From Arthrobacter sp. FW305-BF8 (GTDB lineage: Bacteria; Actinomycetota; Actinomycetes; Actinomycetales; Micrococcaceae), in contig NZ_CP084561.1 in the NCBI RefSeq assembly GCF_021789315.1, positions 3,038,001-3,102,000 of the forward strand: a DNA stretch of 64,000 nucleotides, given 5' to 3'. This document shows, piece after piece, positions 24,361 to 32,739 of this stretch (positions are counted from its first letter, which is position 1; the number at the start of each line of letters is the position of its first letter). Position numbers and translations under genes: made by a program. The notes beneath the pieces are model-generated. The model was not told the origin of the DNA. It saw only the letters and a list, made by a program, of their open reading frames with translations, and searched no databases.

Positions 24361-25389
24361 CTAGTCCGGAGCACTGCCCGAGGATCCCCTGACCTGCAGC
24401 TCGCTGCTGACCAGATGCGTCCGGCCCGGCAGATCCGGGTTGCCCAGCCGCTCCAGGACGAACTTGCCGGCCTGGACCCCCACCGCGAGATTGCCGTTGT
24501 CCACAGAGGTCAGGGACAGGTGCCGGATGCGGGCCAGATACGTGTTGTCGTAGCCGACCAGGGAAATGTTCCCCGGAACAGTCACCCCCGCGTCCGCTGC
24601 CGCGGACAGCACGCCCATGCAGGCGATGTCATTGAAAGCGAAAATCGCCGTCGGCGGGGTGCCCGCGGCCAGCAGGGTGCGGGCTGCAGCGTAGCCGCTT
24701 TCCTCACTCATGCCGCCGGCCACCGTGCGCGGTTCCAAGCCGGCCGTTCGCATCGCCTGCTCGTAACCCGACCGCCGCAGGCGCCCGATCCCGTCGGGCC
24801 CCTGGAGGTGGGCGATGCGCTTGTGCCCGAGCGCAATGAGATGCTCGGTGGCCTTCCGCGCACCCGCGGCGTCGTCATTGACCACCACATCCACGCCCGG
24901 CAGCTCCGGATCAAGCGTGCCTGCCAGCACCACGGGAACCACGGCGGAGGCGGCCCTGATGGCGGTGGACTCCGTGGTTGTCCCCACCACTACCAGGCCA
25001 TCAATCCGCTGCTCCAGCAGCGCCTCGACGGATGGTCGGCCGATCCTGCGGTCCGTGTAGGAGTCGGCGAGGACGGGGGAAACGCCGGCGGCGTGCAGGG
25101 AGGCGGAAAGACCCTCCAGGAGCTCAATGAACCAGGGGTTCCGGAGATCGTTGAGCAGAACGCCAACGGTCCCGGTGCGCGGCATCGAGAGCCCGCGGGC
25201 GAGTTTGTTGGGCCGGTAACCCAGTTCGTCCATCGCCTCAAGCACCGCCCGCCGTCGGGCATCACTGACGTTCCCGGAACCCTGCAGAACCAGCGAGACG
25301 AGTGACTTGGACACCCCGGCCCGGTCTGCCACATCACGGATGGTGGGCTTCGCCGGGGGCTGACCGCTGTAGGGGAACGATGGGCTCAA
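24361..25389 (-). CDS. LacI-family transcriptional regulator
   Basis: 342 residues, TTG start at 25389 with GAGGAG upstream. The N-terminal LacI HTH (TIRDVADRAGVSKSLVSLVL) and hinge helix are followed by a periplasmic-binding-protein-like ligand domain with the AIFAFNDIACMGVLSAA signature. It would bind a palindrome as a dimer and be released by a sugar-like ligand. It is divergent from the two Gfo/Idh/MocA genes at 25521-27721; a TGGACCGATCCA palindrome with central CG overlaps the promoter of that operon. It very probably controls this operon and itself. Confidence 0.93.
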   Translation of the reverse strand: MSPSFPYSGQPPAKPTIRDVADRAGVSKSLVSLVLQGSGNVSDARRRAVLEAMDELGYRPNKLARGLSMPRTGTVGVLLNDLRNPWFIELLEGLSASLHAAGVSPVLADSYTDRRIGRPSVEALLEQRIDGLVVVGTTTESTAIRAASAVVPVVLAGTLDPELPGVDVVVNDDAAGARKATEHLIALGHKRIAHLQGPDGIGRLRRSGYEQAMRTAGLEPRTVAGGMSEESGYAAARTLLAAGTPPTAIFAFNDIACMGVLSAAADAGVTVPGNISLVGYDNTYLARIRHLSLTSVDNGNLAVGVQAGKFVLERLGNPDLPGRTHLVSSELQVRGSSGSAPD

Positions 25390-25448
25390 CAGTGCTCCTC
25401 TTCACGTCATGGCAGCTGGTGCTGCCTGTCCGGTTCCAGCCTAAGGGG

Positions 25449-25489
25449 TTGACGAACCGGGCCTGTGCCATTGATTATGGACCGATCCA
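25449..25489 (+). promoter_or_regulatory. promoter and LacI-type operator of the Gfo operon
   Basis: TTGACG (25449-25454), 18 bases, GATTAT (25473-25478), immediately followed by TGGACCGATCCA (25478-25489), an imperfect palindrome (TGGA-N-CG-N-TCCA) with the central CG typical of LacI-family operators. Binding here would block initiation. Confidence 0.55.
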
Positions 25490-25520
25490 AGAAAATTCCA
25501 AAGAGCCAAAGAGGATCTTG

Positions 25521-26705
25521 ATGAGTGAACCGCACGCACGGCAGTTGGTGGCCGGAATGGTTGGCGGCGGCGCAGGGGCAGACATCGGCAAGACGCACCG
25601 CCGCGCGATGCGTCTGGACGGCGAATATGACCTTCAGGCCGGCGTCTTTGGCCGCGATAGGGCCCGCTCCGCTGCCCTGGCGTCCCAGCTCGGCGTCCCA
25701 GAAGACCGGCACTACGCCGGTTACCGTGAGATGGCGGAAAAAGAAGCGCGCCGGGAGGACGGCGTCGATGTAGTGGTTGTTGCGACCCCGAACGACAGCC
25801 ACTTCGAGATCGCCCGCACATTTCTCGAGGCCGGCATCTCGGTGGTATGCGAGAAGCCGCTGACCCGCGACTCAGTGACCGCCGCGGAACTGGTGCGGAT
25901 CGCCGCTGACAACGGCGCCGTCCTGGCGGTTCCGCACGGCTACTCGGCCTACGCCATGGTGCGCCACGCGGCCCGGATGGTGCGCGACGGCCAGCTGGGA
26001 ACGGTTACGTTCGCGGACGTAGAACACGCCTCTGGCTGGGCGGCCACTCCCCTGGAACAAGGCGGGCACAAGCAGGCCACCTGGCGGACGGACCCGGACA
26101 TCGCCGGCTTCCCGAGCGTCGTTGGCGACCTCGGCACGCATGGCTTCCACCTCCTTCGCTACATCACCGGGCTCGAGGCCGAGAGGGTCTCCGGACGGCT
26201 GAAGACCCTGGTTCCGGGCAGGCGGGTCTTCGACCACGCCACGATCGAACTGCAGCTCTCTGGTGAGGTTCCGGGCCGGTTATGGGCCAGCATGGCCGCC
26301 GCCGGTCACAACCACGGCCTGCGGATCCGGGTCTTCGGCACGAAGGGAAACCTCGAGTGGCAGCATGAGGACCCACATCACCTGTTGGTGCAGGACCTCG
26401 ACGGGACCACCACGGTGCTGACGGAAGGGCTCAGCACCCTGTCAGAGGACGCCTCCCGGCTCACCAGGGTGGGGTTGGGGCATCCCGAGGGATTCCTCGA
26501 AGCGTTTGCCAACTTCTACCGCGATCTCGCCGCAAAACTGCGCGCCCGCCGGGACGGCACCCTGCCGGAGACCCGGGAACTGTCCTTCCCCACCGGTTAC
26601 GACGGCCTTGTCGGCGTCCGGTTCGTCGAAGCGGTCGCCGCTTCGAATGCCCAGGATGCCGCCTGGGTAATCCCGGCTGGTGCCGCGGAGAAGGTGGGGG
26701 TCTGA
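25521..26705 (+). CDS. Gfo/Idh/MocA-family oxidoreductase (1 of 4)
   Basis: 394 residues from ATG 25521 with GAGGA upstream. The N-terminal Rossmann fold has an unusual glycine motif, MVGGGAGADIGKTHRRA, the variant seen in sugar 3-dehydrogenase/ThuB/YcjS-type proteins; the EKP motif is VVCEKPLT near residue 125, with a catalytic-type His in GDLGTHGFHLL. The family oxidises or reduces sugars and cyclitols with NAD(P). It is the first gene of an operon with 26708-27721 (two-base gap). Substrate unknown; a 3-oxo-glycoside or inositol-type reaction is plausible. Confidence 0.88.
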   Translation: MSEPHARQLVAGMVGGGAGADIGKTHRRAMRLDGEYDLQAGVFGRDRARSAALASQLGVPEDRHYAGYREMAEKEARREDGVDVVVVATPNDSHFEIARTFLEAGISVVCEKPLTRDSVTAAELVRIAADNGAVLAVPHGYSAYAMVRHAARMVRDGQLGTVTFADVEHASGWAATPLEQGGHKQATWRTDPDIAGFPSVVGDLGTHGFHLLRYITGLEAERVSGRLKTLVPGRRVFDHATIELQLSGEVPGRLWASMAAAGHNHGLRIRVFGTKGNLEWQHEDPHHLLVQDLDGTTTVLTEGLSTLSEDASRLTRVGLGHPEGFLEAFANFYRDLAAKLRARRDGTLPETRELSFPTGYDGLVGVRFVEAVAASNAQDAAWVIPAGAAEKVGV

Positions 26706-26707
26706 CC

Positions 26708-27721
26708 ATGCAGCGCTTCGCACTCCTCGGCGCAGGCTTCATTGGCTCGGTTCACGCCGCCAACCTCGCAGCCCACCCGGCCGCTGACTTCCGCTTGGTC
26801 TTCGATGTGGACCAGGACCGCGCGAAGGCCCTGGCTGCCAAGCATGACGCCCGGGCTGCCGCGGGCCTGGAGGAGGTGTTCGATTCCTCCTCCATCGACG
26901 CGGTGTTCATTGCCTCGTCCACCGACACCCATGCCGCACACCTGCGCCGTGCCGCCGAAGCCGGCGTGGCAGTGCTGTGCGAGAAGCCGATCGACCTGGA
27001 CCTCGGGCAGGCCAGGGAGACTGCAGCCTTCGCCGCCAAGCACGCGGTGCCGGTCATGGTGGACTTCAATCGGCGCTTTGATCGCGACTACGCCGAGCTC
27101 AAAAGGATTGTCGACGCCGGGGAAATCGGAGATGTAGAGCTTATCCAGCTCACCAGCCGCGGCCCGGCCATGCCGCCGCTCTCCTACATCGCCACGTCGG
27201 GCGGACAGATGCGGGACCAGACCGTTCACTTCTTCGACCTCGCCCGCTGGCTTACGGGAGCGGACCCGGTTGAGGTCTTCGCCACCGGATCGGCCCTGGC
27301 CGAACCGCGGCTGGCCGAGTACGGCGATGTGGATACGTCCGTGGTGTCACTCCGGCTTCCCGGCGGCGCCCTGGTCCAGATCGACTGCGTCCGCCGCACC
27401 GGTTACGGCTATGACGAACGGATCGAAATCATGGGCTCTGAGGGCATGGCCGAGGCCGGCCGCCAACGTGCCGGCGCTGTGTCCCGCTACTACTCAGGGA
27501 AGGTGGTGGACGACGGCATGCACCCCGGCTGGTTTGAGCGGGTTCAGCCGACCTACGCCGCGGCCCTGGCCCACTTTGTGGCCGCGCTGGAGAATGGAAC
27601 AGCGGGCGGCGGCGGTTCAGCCGTCACGCCGTCACTCGAGGATGGCTTGAAGGCCCAGGCCATCGCCGAAGCGGCAACGCTGTCTCTGCGCACCGGCAGA
27701 ACGGAGACGATCCAGTACTGA
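26708..27721 (+). CDS. Gfo/Idh/MocA-family oxidoreductase (2 of 4), IolG-like
   Basis: 337 residues. Rossmann motif LLGAGFIGSVHAANLA, EKP motif VLCEKPIDLD near residue 96, and the catalytic motif QTVHFFDLARWLTG (Asp/His) with the upstream MVDFNRRFD segment. These are typical of myo-inositol 2-dehydrogenase-like enzymes (IolG/IdhA). It is translated two bases after the preceding Gfo gene. Its last 90 bases overlap the end of the convergent gene 27632-28759. Inositol is a reasonable but unproven substrate. Confidence 0.88.
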   Translation: MQRFALLGAGFIGSVHAANLAAHPAADFRLVFDVDQDRAKALAAKHDARAAAGLEEVFDSSSIDAVFIASSTDTHAAHLRRAAEAGVAVLCEKPIDLDLGQARETAAFAAKHAVPVMVDFNRRFDRDYAELKRIVDAGEIGDVELIQLTSRGPAMPPLSYIATSGGQMRDQTVHFFDLARWLTGADPVEVFATGSALAEPRLAEYGDVDTSVVSLRLPGGALVQIDCVRRTGYGYDERIEIMGSEGMAEAGRQRAGAVSRYYSGKVVDDGMHPGWFERVQPTYAAALAHFVAALENGTAGGGGSAVTPSLEDGLKAQAIAEAATLSLRTGRTETIQY

Positions 27722-28759
27722 TCCGACTCCCGGCACCGGCTCCCCCGACTGCAGCGATGCCTGGGCAGCGTCCGCCACCATGGACGCTGCGACGGCGTCC
27801 TCCGGCGTGCACGGGTTCGGCCGCTGCCCCAGCACTACTTCCACGAAGGCCGCCATCTCGGCACGGTAGGCCGTGTGGAACCGCTCGGCGAACGTCAGGT
27901 GCGGCGGCCCAGCCGGGAAACCGACCCCGGGCTCGGCAGAAGACATCGCCATCTGCTCATCCATCCCTACCATGACGGACCCTGCAGAGCCCTGGAGTTC
28001 CAGCCGGACATCATGGCCCGCCCCGTTGTAGCGGGTGGCCGAGACCGTTCCGACGCTGCCGTCGTCGAACGTCACCACAGCCAGCGCGGTATCGACGTCG
28101 CCCACGGCACCGATTGCGGGGTCACCGTTGTTGGACCCCTTGGCGAAAACCTCCACGATTTCCTTGCCGGTGAGCCACCGGAGGATGTCGAAGTCGTGGA
28201 CGGAGCAATCACGGAAGAGCCCGCCGGACGTCGCGAGGAATTCCACCGGCGGCGGCGTCACGTCGCAGGTGACCGCCCTGACCGTGTGGAGCCATCCCAG
28301 CTCCCCGGCGTCGAAGGCGCGCTTGGCCTCCAGGTAGCCTGGATCGAACCGGCGCTGGTGGCCGATCTGCACCGTGCCGGCCGCGGTCCGGATGTGGTCG
28401 AGCACAGGCAGTGATTCCTCGACATTCACGGCGACGGGTTTCTCGCAGAACACCGGGATTCCCGCGTCCACTCCCGCCCTGATCAGGTCCGGATGCGTGG
28501 CGGTTCCGGTAGCAATGACCAGACCATCGATGCCGGAGTCAAGCAAGGCTTCGGCGGAGGGCAGGAGCCCGGCACCAATTCCGCCGGCCAGGGCCCGGGC
28601 ATGCTCCGCGGCAACGTCGGTCAACTTGAGGTTCACCGTGATGCCCTGCGGCTTCATCAGCCCATTCAGGCCGGTGATGTTGCGTGCGTGCATCGCACCG
28701 ATCCTGCCCACTCCCACAAGTCCAAGAGTTACTTCTTTGATGCTGCTGCTGCTTGTCAC
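27632..28759 (-). CDS. Gfo/Idh/MocA-family oxidoreductase (3 of 4), IolG-like
   Basis: 375 residues, GTG start at 28759 with GGGGAG upstream. GVGRIGAMHARNI, VFCEKPVAVN, IGHQRRFDPGYLEAKRAFDAGELG and CSVHDFDILRWLTG are strongly IolG-like. It is the last gene of the ABC-transporter operon (eight bases after the ATPase). The C-terminus runs about 30 residues past the usual family end (LQSGEPV) into antisense of gene 26708-27721, which suggests loss of the original stop. The tail LDRLRSAGAQRQRCRFGDG has no family resemblance. Confidence 0.86.
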   Translation of the reverse strand: MTSSSSIKEVTLGLVGVGRIGAMHARNITGLNGLMKPQGITVNLKLTDVAAEHARALAGGIGAGLLPSAEALLDSGIDGLVIATGTATHPDLIRAGVDAGIPVFCEKPVAVNVEESLPVLDHIRTAAGTVQIGHQRRFDPGYLEAKRAFDAGELGWLHTVRAVTCDVTPPPVEFLATSGGLFRDCSVHDFDILRWLTGKEIVEVFAKGSNNGDPAIGAVGDVDTALAVVTFDDGSVGTVSATRYNGAGHDVRLELQGSAGSVMVGMDEQMAMSSAEPGVGFPAGPPHLTFAERFHTAYRAEMAAFVEVVLGQRPNPCTPEDAVAASMVADAAQASLQSGEPVPGVGSVLDRLRSAGAQRQRCRFGDGLGLQAILE

Positions 28760-28766
28760 GGCTCCC

Positions 28767-29693
28767 CTACCCCGATGCCCGGCTGGTGTCGGCAGTGGAG
28801 TCAGTCACGCCGGCGACCTCGGCCTGGACCTGCTTGACGACGTCCCCGTGGCCGCCGAGCTGTTCGAGTTCGTGGGCCAGTTCGGCCAGTTCGGCGCCGC
28901 CTGCCATCTGGGCGGTGAGTTCGTCGAGGGTGATGTCCTTCTTGTCGTAGTAGCCAATCGACCTGCCGCGCTTGAGCAGCAGGAACCGGTCTCCGACGGG
29001 GAAGGCATGGTGGGGGTTGTGGGTGATGAAGATGACGCCCAGTCCGCGGTCGCGTGCCTGCAGGATGTAGCGCAGCACGACGCCGGACTGCTTCACCCCC
29101 AAAGCGGCGGTGGGCTCGTCCAGGATCAGGACCTTCGCGCCGAAGTACACGGCGCGGGCGATCGCGACGCACTGGCGTTCACCGCCGGAGAGCTGGCCGA
29201 TGGGCTGCTCGACATCGCGCAGGTCGATCCCCATGTCCGCGAGTTCCTTCTTGGTGATGTCCTTCATGGCCTGGACGTCCATGCGCTTGAAGGGACCGAA
29301 ACCCGTGGTCAGCTCGGAGCCGAGGAAGAAGTTGCGCCAGATGGGCATCAGGGGAACGACTGCGAGGTCCTGGTAGACGGTGGCGATGCCGGCATCCAGG
29401 GCGTCACGGGGCGAATCGAATTTCCGCTCCTCGCCCATGATGTGGAGGACACCTTCATCGTGCTGGTGCAGGCCGGCGATGATCTTGATCAGCGTGGACT
29501 TGCCCGCACCGTTGTCCCCGAGCACGCAGGTCACCCTGCCGTTGTCCACAGCCATCGTGACGTCCGTGAGGGCGACGATGTTGCCGTAGTGCTTGCCCAC
29601 GCTGTCCAGTGAGAGCAGGTGCACCGGGGTGTGGGTCAGCGGATCCTTCTCGTCCCGGAGGAGTTCCTGCTGGTCGATTTGTTTGGCGTCCAT
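28767..29693 (-). CDS. sugar ABC transporter ATP-binding protein (single-domain, FrcA-type)
   Basis: 308 residues. Walker A GDNGAGKSTL near residue 58, Q-loop YQDLAVVPLM, signature LSGGERQCVAIARA, Walker B VLILDEPTAAL, switch His in FITHNPHHAF. Unlike RbsA/MglA (about 500 residues, two nucleotide domains), only one domain is present, as in fructose-type FrcA, so it probably works as a homodimer. C-terminal tail is Glu/Ala-rich. It is followed by Gfo gene 3 and preceded by the permease (five-base gap). Confidence 0.92.
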   Translation of the reverse strand: MDAKQIDQQELLRDEKDPLTHTPVHLLSLDSVGKHYGNIVALTDVTMAVDNGRVTCVLGDNGAGKSTLIKIIAGLHQHDEGVLHIMGEERKFDSPRDALDAGIATVYQDLAVVPLMPIWRNFFLGSELTTGFGPFKRMDVQAMKDITKKELADMGIDLRDVEQPIGQLSGGERQCVAIARAVYFGAKVLILDEPTAALGVKQSGVVLRYILQARDRGLGVIFITHNPHHAFPVGDRFLLLKRGRSIGYYDKKDITLDELTAQMAGGAELAELAHELEQLGGHGDVVKQVQAEVAGVTDSTADTSRASG

Positions 29694-29698
29694 GGTGT

Positions 29699-30754
29699 TC
29701 AGCCCTTACTTGAGTCTGCGCGGCGCTTGACGATCAGGTTCACGATGGTGGCAAGGAGCAGCATCAGGCCGAGGAAGAACTTGAACCAGTCCGGGTTCCA
29801 CTGCGCGTACACGATGCCCTTGTTGGCCATGCCGAAGATGAAGGCGCCGATCGCGCCGCCCACTGCGGATCCGTAGCCTCCGGTCAGCAGGCACCCACCG
29901 ATCACGGCGGCGATGATGTACAGGAATTCGTTGCCAACGCCCTCGCCGGACTGGACGGCGTCGAATGCGAACAGGTTGTGCATGCCCAGGATCCAGCCGC
30001 AGAAGCCCACGGCCATGAACAGGCCGATCTTGGTCGCCTTGACGGGAACGCCCACGGCACGGGCGGCGTTGGCGTCGCCGCCGACGGCGAAGATCCAGTT
30101 GCCCACCTTCGTGCGAAGCAGCACCCAGGAGGCGATGGCAACCAGGGCGATCCAGATGAAGACGGTGTTCTTCACGTCCACGCCGCCGATGTTCACCGAC
30201 GAGGAGAAGATGGCCTGCGCGGACTCATAGCCGTCCATGTTGGAGATGGACGGTGATGAGACGCCGCCGCCGATCATGCGTGTCAGGCCCAGGTTCAGGC
30301 CGGTCAACATCAGGAACGTGGCGAGCGTGACGATGAAGCTGGGGAGCTTGGTCTTCATGAGGATCCAGCCGTTGATGAAACCGATGCTCAGCGACACCAC
30401 AAGCGCCAGGATCACACCGACCCAGACGTTCATGCTGAAGTACCAGCTGAACATCGACGCCGTGAGCGCGGAACTGATGACCGCGACGCCGGTGGACAGG
30501 TCGAACTCGCCGCCAATCATCAGCAGCGATACCCCCACCGCCATGATGCCGATGGTCGAGGATCCGTAGAGCACGGTGGCGAACGCGTTCGGCTGGGTAA
30601 AGGTCTGGGACACCGCAGCAAAGAATATGAAGAGGACGATGGCTCCCACAAGGGCGCCCACCTCGGGACGGCCAAGCAGCTTCTGCAATGGATTGCGCCT
30701 GCCGACACGTTCGTCGGTCACCGCCGGTTTGGAAATTGTCTGGGTCATGGTCAT
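29699..30754 (-). CDS. sugar ABC transporter permease (RbsC/FrcC family)
   Basis: 351 residues from ATG 30754, with AAGGAG seven bases upstream; the open frame extends 60 residues further but without a ribosome site. About ten membrane segments; typical BPD_transp_2 features include GVSLLMIGGEFDLSTGV near residue 80 and GGYGSAVGGAIGAFIFGM near the C-terminus. Forms the membrane channel for the adjacent binding protein and ATPase. Confidence 0.93.
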   Translation of the reverse strand: MTMTQTISKPAVTDERVGRRNPLQKLLGRPEVGALVGAIVLFIFFAAVSQTFTQPNAFATVLYGSSTIGIMAVGVSLLMIGGEFDLSTGVAVISSALTASMFSWYFSMNVWVGVILALVVSLSIGFINGWILMKTKLPSFIVTLATFLMLTGLNLGLTRMIGGGVSSPSISNMDGYESAQAIFSSSVNIGGVDVKNTVFIWIALVAIASWVLLRTKVGNWIFAVGGDANAARAVGVPVKATKIGLFMAVGFCGWILGMHNLFAFDAVQSGEGVGNEFLYIIAAVIGGCLLTGGYGSAVGGAIGAFIFGMANKGIVYAQWNPDWFKFFLGLMLLLATIVNLIVKRRADSSKG

Positions 30755-30810
30755 TGGAATGCTCCTTGCTGCCCGGTCCGGCGTTTCCGCCGGGCCGGGC
30801 TGGCGGACTG

Positions 30811-31806
30811 CTAGCGGATACCCTGCTGGGCGAAGGTGAGGGCGTTGGCTGCGCCGGCCTTGTCCACGATGGTGGGGCCGGTCAGGACAGGCTGCCCGCC
30901 GCCGAGCTTGAAGCCGCCGCGCTTGGCCTGCCACAGCGCGTCCACCGAGCCGTAGCCCTGCAGCCAGGGCTGCTGGTCAACGGTGAATTCAACGGTGCCG
31001 TCGGCGATCTTCTGGGCGAGTTCGGCGTTCATGTCGAAGGAGGCCACCTTGGCTTTGCTGCCGGCCGTGGTCACCGCTTTAAGGATGGTGAGCGTGTAGG
31101 GCGCACCCAGCCCGATGATGACGTCGGCATCAGCGGTGGCCTGCAGTTTGGCGGTCACTGTGGAGGACACCTGGGTCATGTCAGTGCCCTGCACGTACAG
31201 GATCTCGGTGGCCGGAACCTTGGACTTCACGCCAGCACAGCGGGCTTCCAGGCCGACGTGGCCCTGCTCCTGGATAACGCAGACGGGGTGCTTGAGTCCG
31301 AGGGAGTTGAGCTTGTCACCCACTGCTTCACCGGCGAGTTTCTCATTGGAGCCGAAGTGCGTGAACGCCCCGAGCTGGGCGAAAACGGATTCACCGGCGT
31401 TGAGGCTCACCACGGGGATGCCGGCGTCGGTTGCCTTCTTCAGGGCGTCTTTCAGGGCGTCCGGCTTGGCCAGGGTCACAGCGATGCCGTCCACCTTCTG
31501 GTCCACGGCCTGCTGGATCAGCTGGGCCTGGCGGCCGCCTTCGGGGTCCGAGGTGTAGAGCAGCTCAACGTTGTCCTTTGCGGCGGCTTCCTCAGCTCCC
31601 TTGCGGACGATGTCCCAGAAAGTGTCTCCGGGAGCGGCATGCGTGATGAGCGCGACCTTGATCCGCGGCGTCGACGCAGCCTGCCCGCCGCCTCCGGCGT
31701 TTGCGTTCTCCTCCGGCCTGCCACCGCTGGACGAACAGGCGCTCAGCGCCATCATCGGCACGACGACGGCTACCAGCGCCGCCCTCCGCCATGAAAATTT
31801 CTTCAC
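30811..31806 (-). CDS. sugar ABC transporter substrate-binding lipoprotein
   Basis: 331 residues from GTG 31806, chosen because AAAGGAGA lies six bases upstream; the open frame goes on to 31917 without a ribosome site. A signal peptide VKKFSWRRAALVAVVVPMMALSAC ends in a lipobox Cys, followed by a Gly/Asn/Ala linker and a type I periplasmic-binding fold (PBP1, ribose-like: IKVALITHAAPGDTFWDIV, then GVKSKVPATEILYVQGTD and FDMNAELAQKI). Captures a sugar or cyclitol for the permease. First gene of the operon SBP-permease-ATPase-Gfo. Confidence 0.92.
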   Translation of the reverse strand: MKKFSWRRAALVAVVVPMMALSACSSSGGRPEENANAGGGGQAASTPRIKVALITHAAPGDTFWDIVRKGAEEAAAKDNVELLYTSDPEGGRQAQLIQQAVDQKVDGIAVTLAKPDALKDALKKATDAGIPVVSLNAGESVFAQLGAFTHFGSNEKLAGEAVGDKLNSLGLKHPVCVIQEQGHVGLEARCAGVKSKVPATEILYVQGTDMTQVSSTVTAKLQATADADVIIGLGAPYTLTILKAVTTAGSKAKVASFDMNAELAQKIADGTVEFTVDQQPWLQGYGSVDALWQAKRGGFKLGGGQPVLTGPTIVDKAGAANALTFAQQGIR

Positions 31807-31873
31807 CGAAAATCTCCTTTGATTCGGGTTCCGGCCGTGCCACGCCTCACCGGCCGGAATGTTGATATCTCTG

Positions 31874-31923
31874 ATCATCGTGACTCGAGTCACAGTTGTC
31901 AATCTTTGTCCTAACATTAGGAC
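31874..31923 (-). promoter_or_regulatory. promoter of the ABC operon with CRP-like site and a palindrome
   Basis: Minus strand TTGACA (31902-31897), 17 bases, GATGAT (31879-31874). Between them lies the 14-bp perfect palindrome GTGACTCGAGTCAC (31893-31880); read as TGTGA-N6-TCAC it matches the CRP/GlxR consensus. Just upstream is GTCCTAA-CA-TTAGGAC (31908-31923), perfect 7-bp arms, a possible operator for a local regulator. Confidence 0.5.
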
Positions 31924-31944
31924 GATATTAGTTTTGCTGCTGAC

Positions 31945-32739
31945 CTACTCGCCCGTGAAGGCGTGCCGGAAGGCCGCCAGAGCCTTGTCCCCTGCGGCGA
32001 CTCCTGAACCGCCCGACGCAGCGGCCTCAAGGCCAATGACGCCCGAGTAGCCGACGTCGGCAAGCGCCTTGGCGACGGCACTGTAGTTGACCTCCCCCGT
32101 TCCGGGCTCGAAGCGGCCCGGGACATCGGCCACCTGAATTTCCCCGATCCACGGCTGAGCCCCGCGAACAAGTTCAATCAGGTTTCCCTCGCCGATCTGG
32201 GCATGGTAGAGATCCAGCATCATCCTTACGTGCGGGTGGTCGGCTGCGGACACCAGCGCCAGGGTGTCCTTGGCCCGCGCCAACGGTATGCCCGGGTGGT
32301 CCAGGACCGTGTTGAGGTTCTCAAGTGCAAAGACCACACCATGCCGCTCACCGAGCCGGCCCAGCCGCTCCAGGGTGCGGAGGCCGGTCAGCCACATCTG
32401 GCCGGTGGAGCGGTGAAGGGGCCGCACGGCAACCCCGCCGTCGCCGAGTTCCGCCGGGTGCACCACCATGCGCTCGACACCCAGCTCCAACGCGGTGGGA
32501 ATGAGTTTCTCCGCCGATTCAACGACCCGGTCCGCGCTGTCCGGGTCAATGAGGCTGCCGCCGAAGTAACCGCTCATGGAGGAGAAGCGGGCACCCGTCG
32601 CGGCGAGCGCTGAAATGTCCCGGTTCCGTGTGTCCCAGAGTTCCACCTCGAACCCCTGCCCATGAATGCGCTGTACCCGTTCGACGAGGGGCAACTCGCC
32701 GTAGATCATTTCCGCGCATGCTGCCAGCCGGAAGGTCAT
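31945..32739 (-). CDS. hydroxypyruvate isomerase-like TIM-barrel protein
   Basis: 264 residues of the AP-endonuclease-2/xylose-isomerase-like fold. Metal-binding residues are in FALENLNT (Glu), MMLDLYHAQI (Asp/His), the QVADVPGRFEPGTGEVNY segment (Asp/Glu) and IGLEA (Glu). The VPGRFEPGTGEVNY stretch is characteristic of hydroxypyruvate isomerase (Hyi) relatives. In sugar clusters, such proteins often act as epimerases or isomerases of keto-sugars (YcjR, IolI-like). Overlaps the upstream Gfo gene by four bases (ATGA), so it is translated with it. Confidence 0.86.
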   Translation of the reverse strand: MTFRLAACAEMIYGELPLVERVQRIHGQGFEVELWDTRNRDISALAATGARFSSMSGYFGGSLIDPDSADRVVESAEKLIPTALELGVERMVVHPAELGDGGVAVRPLHRSTGQMWLTGLRTLERLGRLGERHGVVFALENLNTVLDHPGIPLARAKDTLALVSAADHPHVRMMLDLYHAQIGEGNLIELVRGAQPWIGEIQVADVPGRFEPGTGEVNYSAVAKALADVGYSGVIGLEAAASGGSGVAAGDKALAAFRHAFTGE

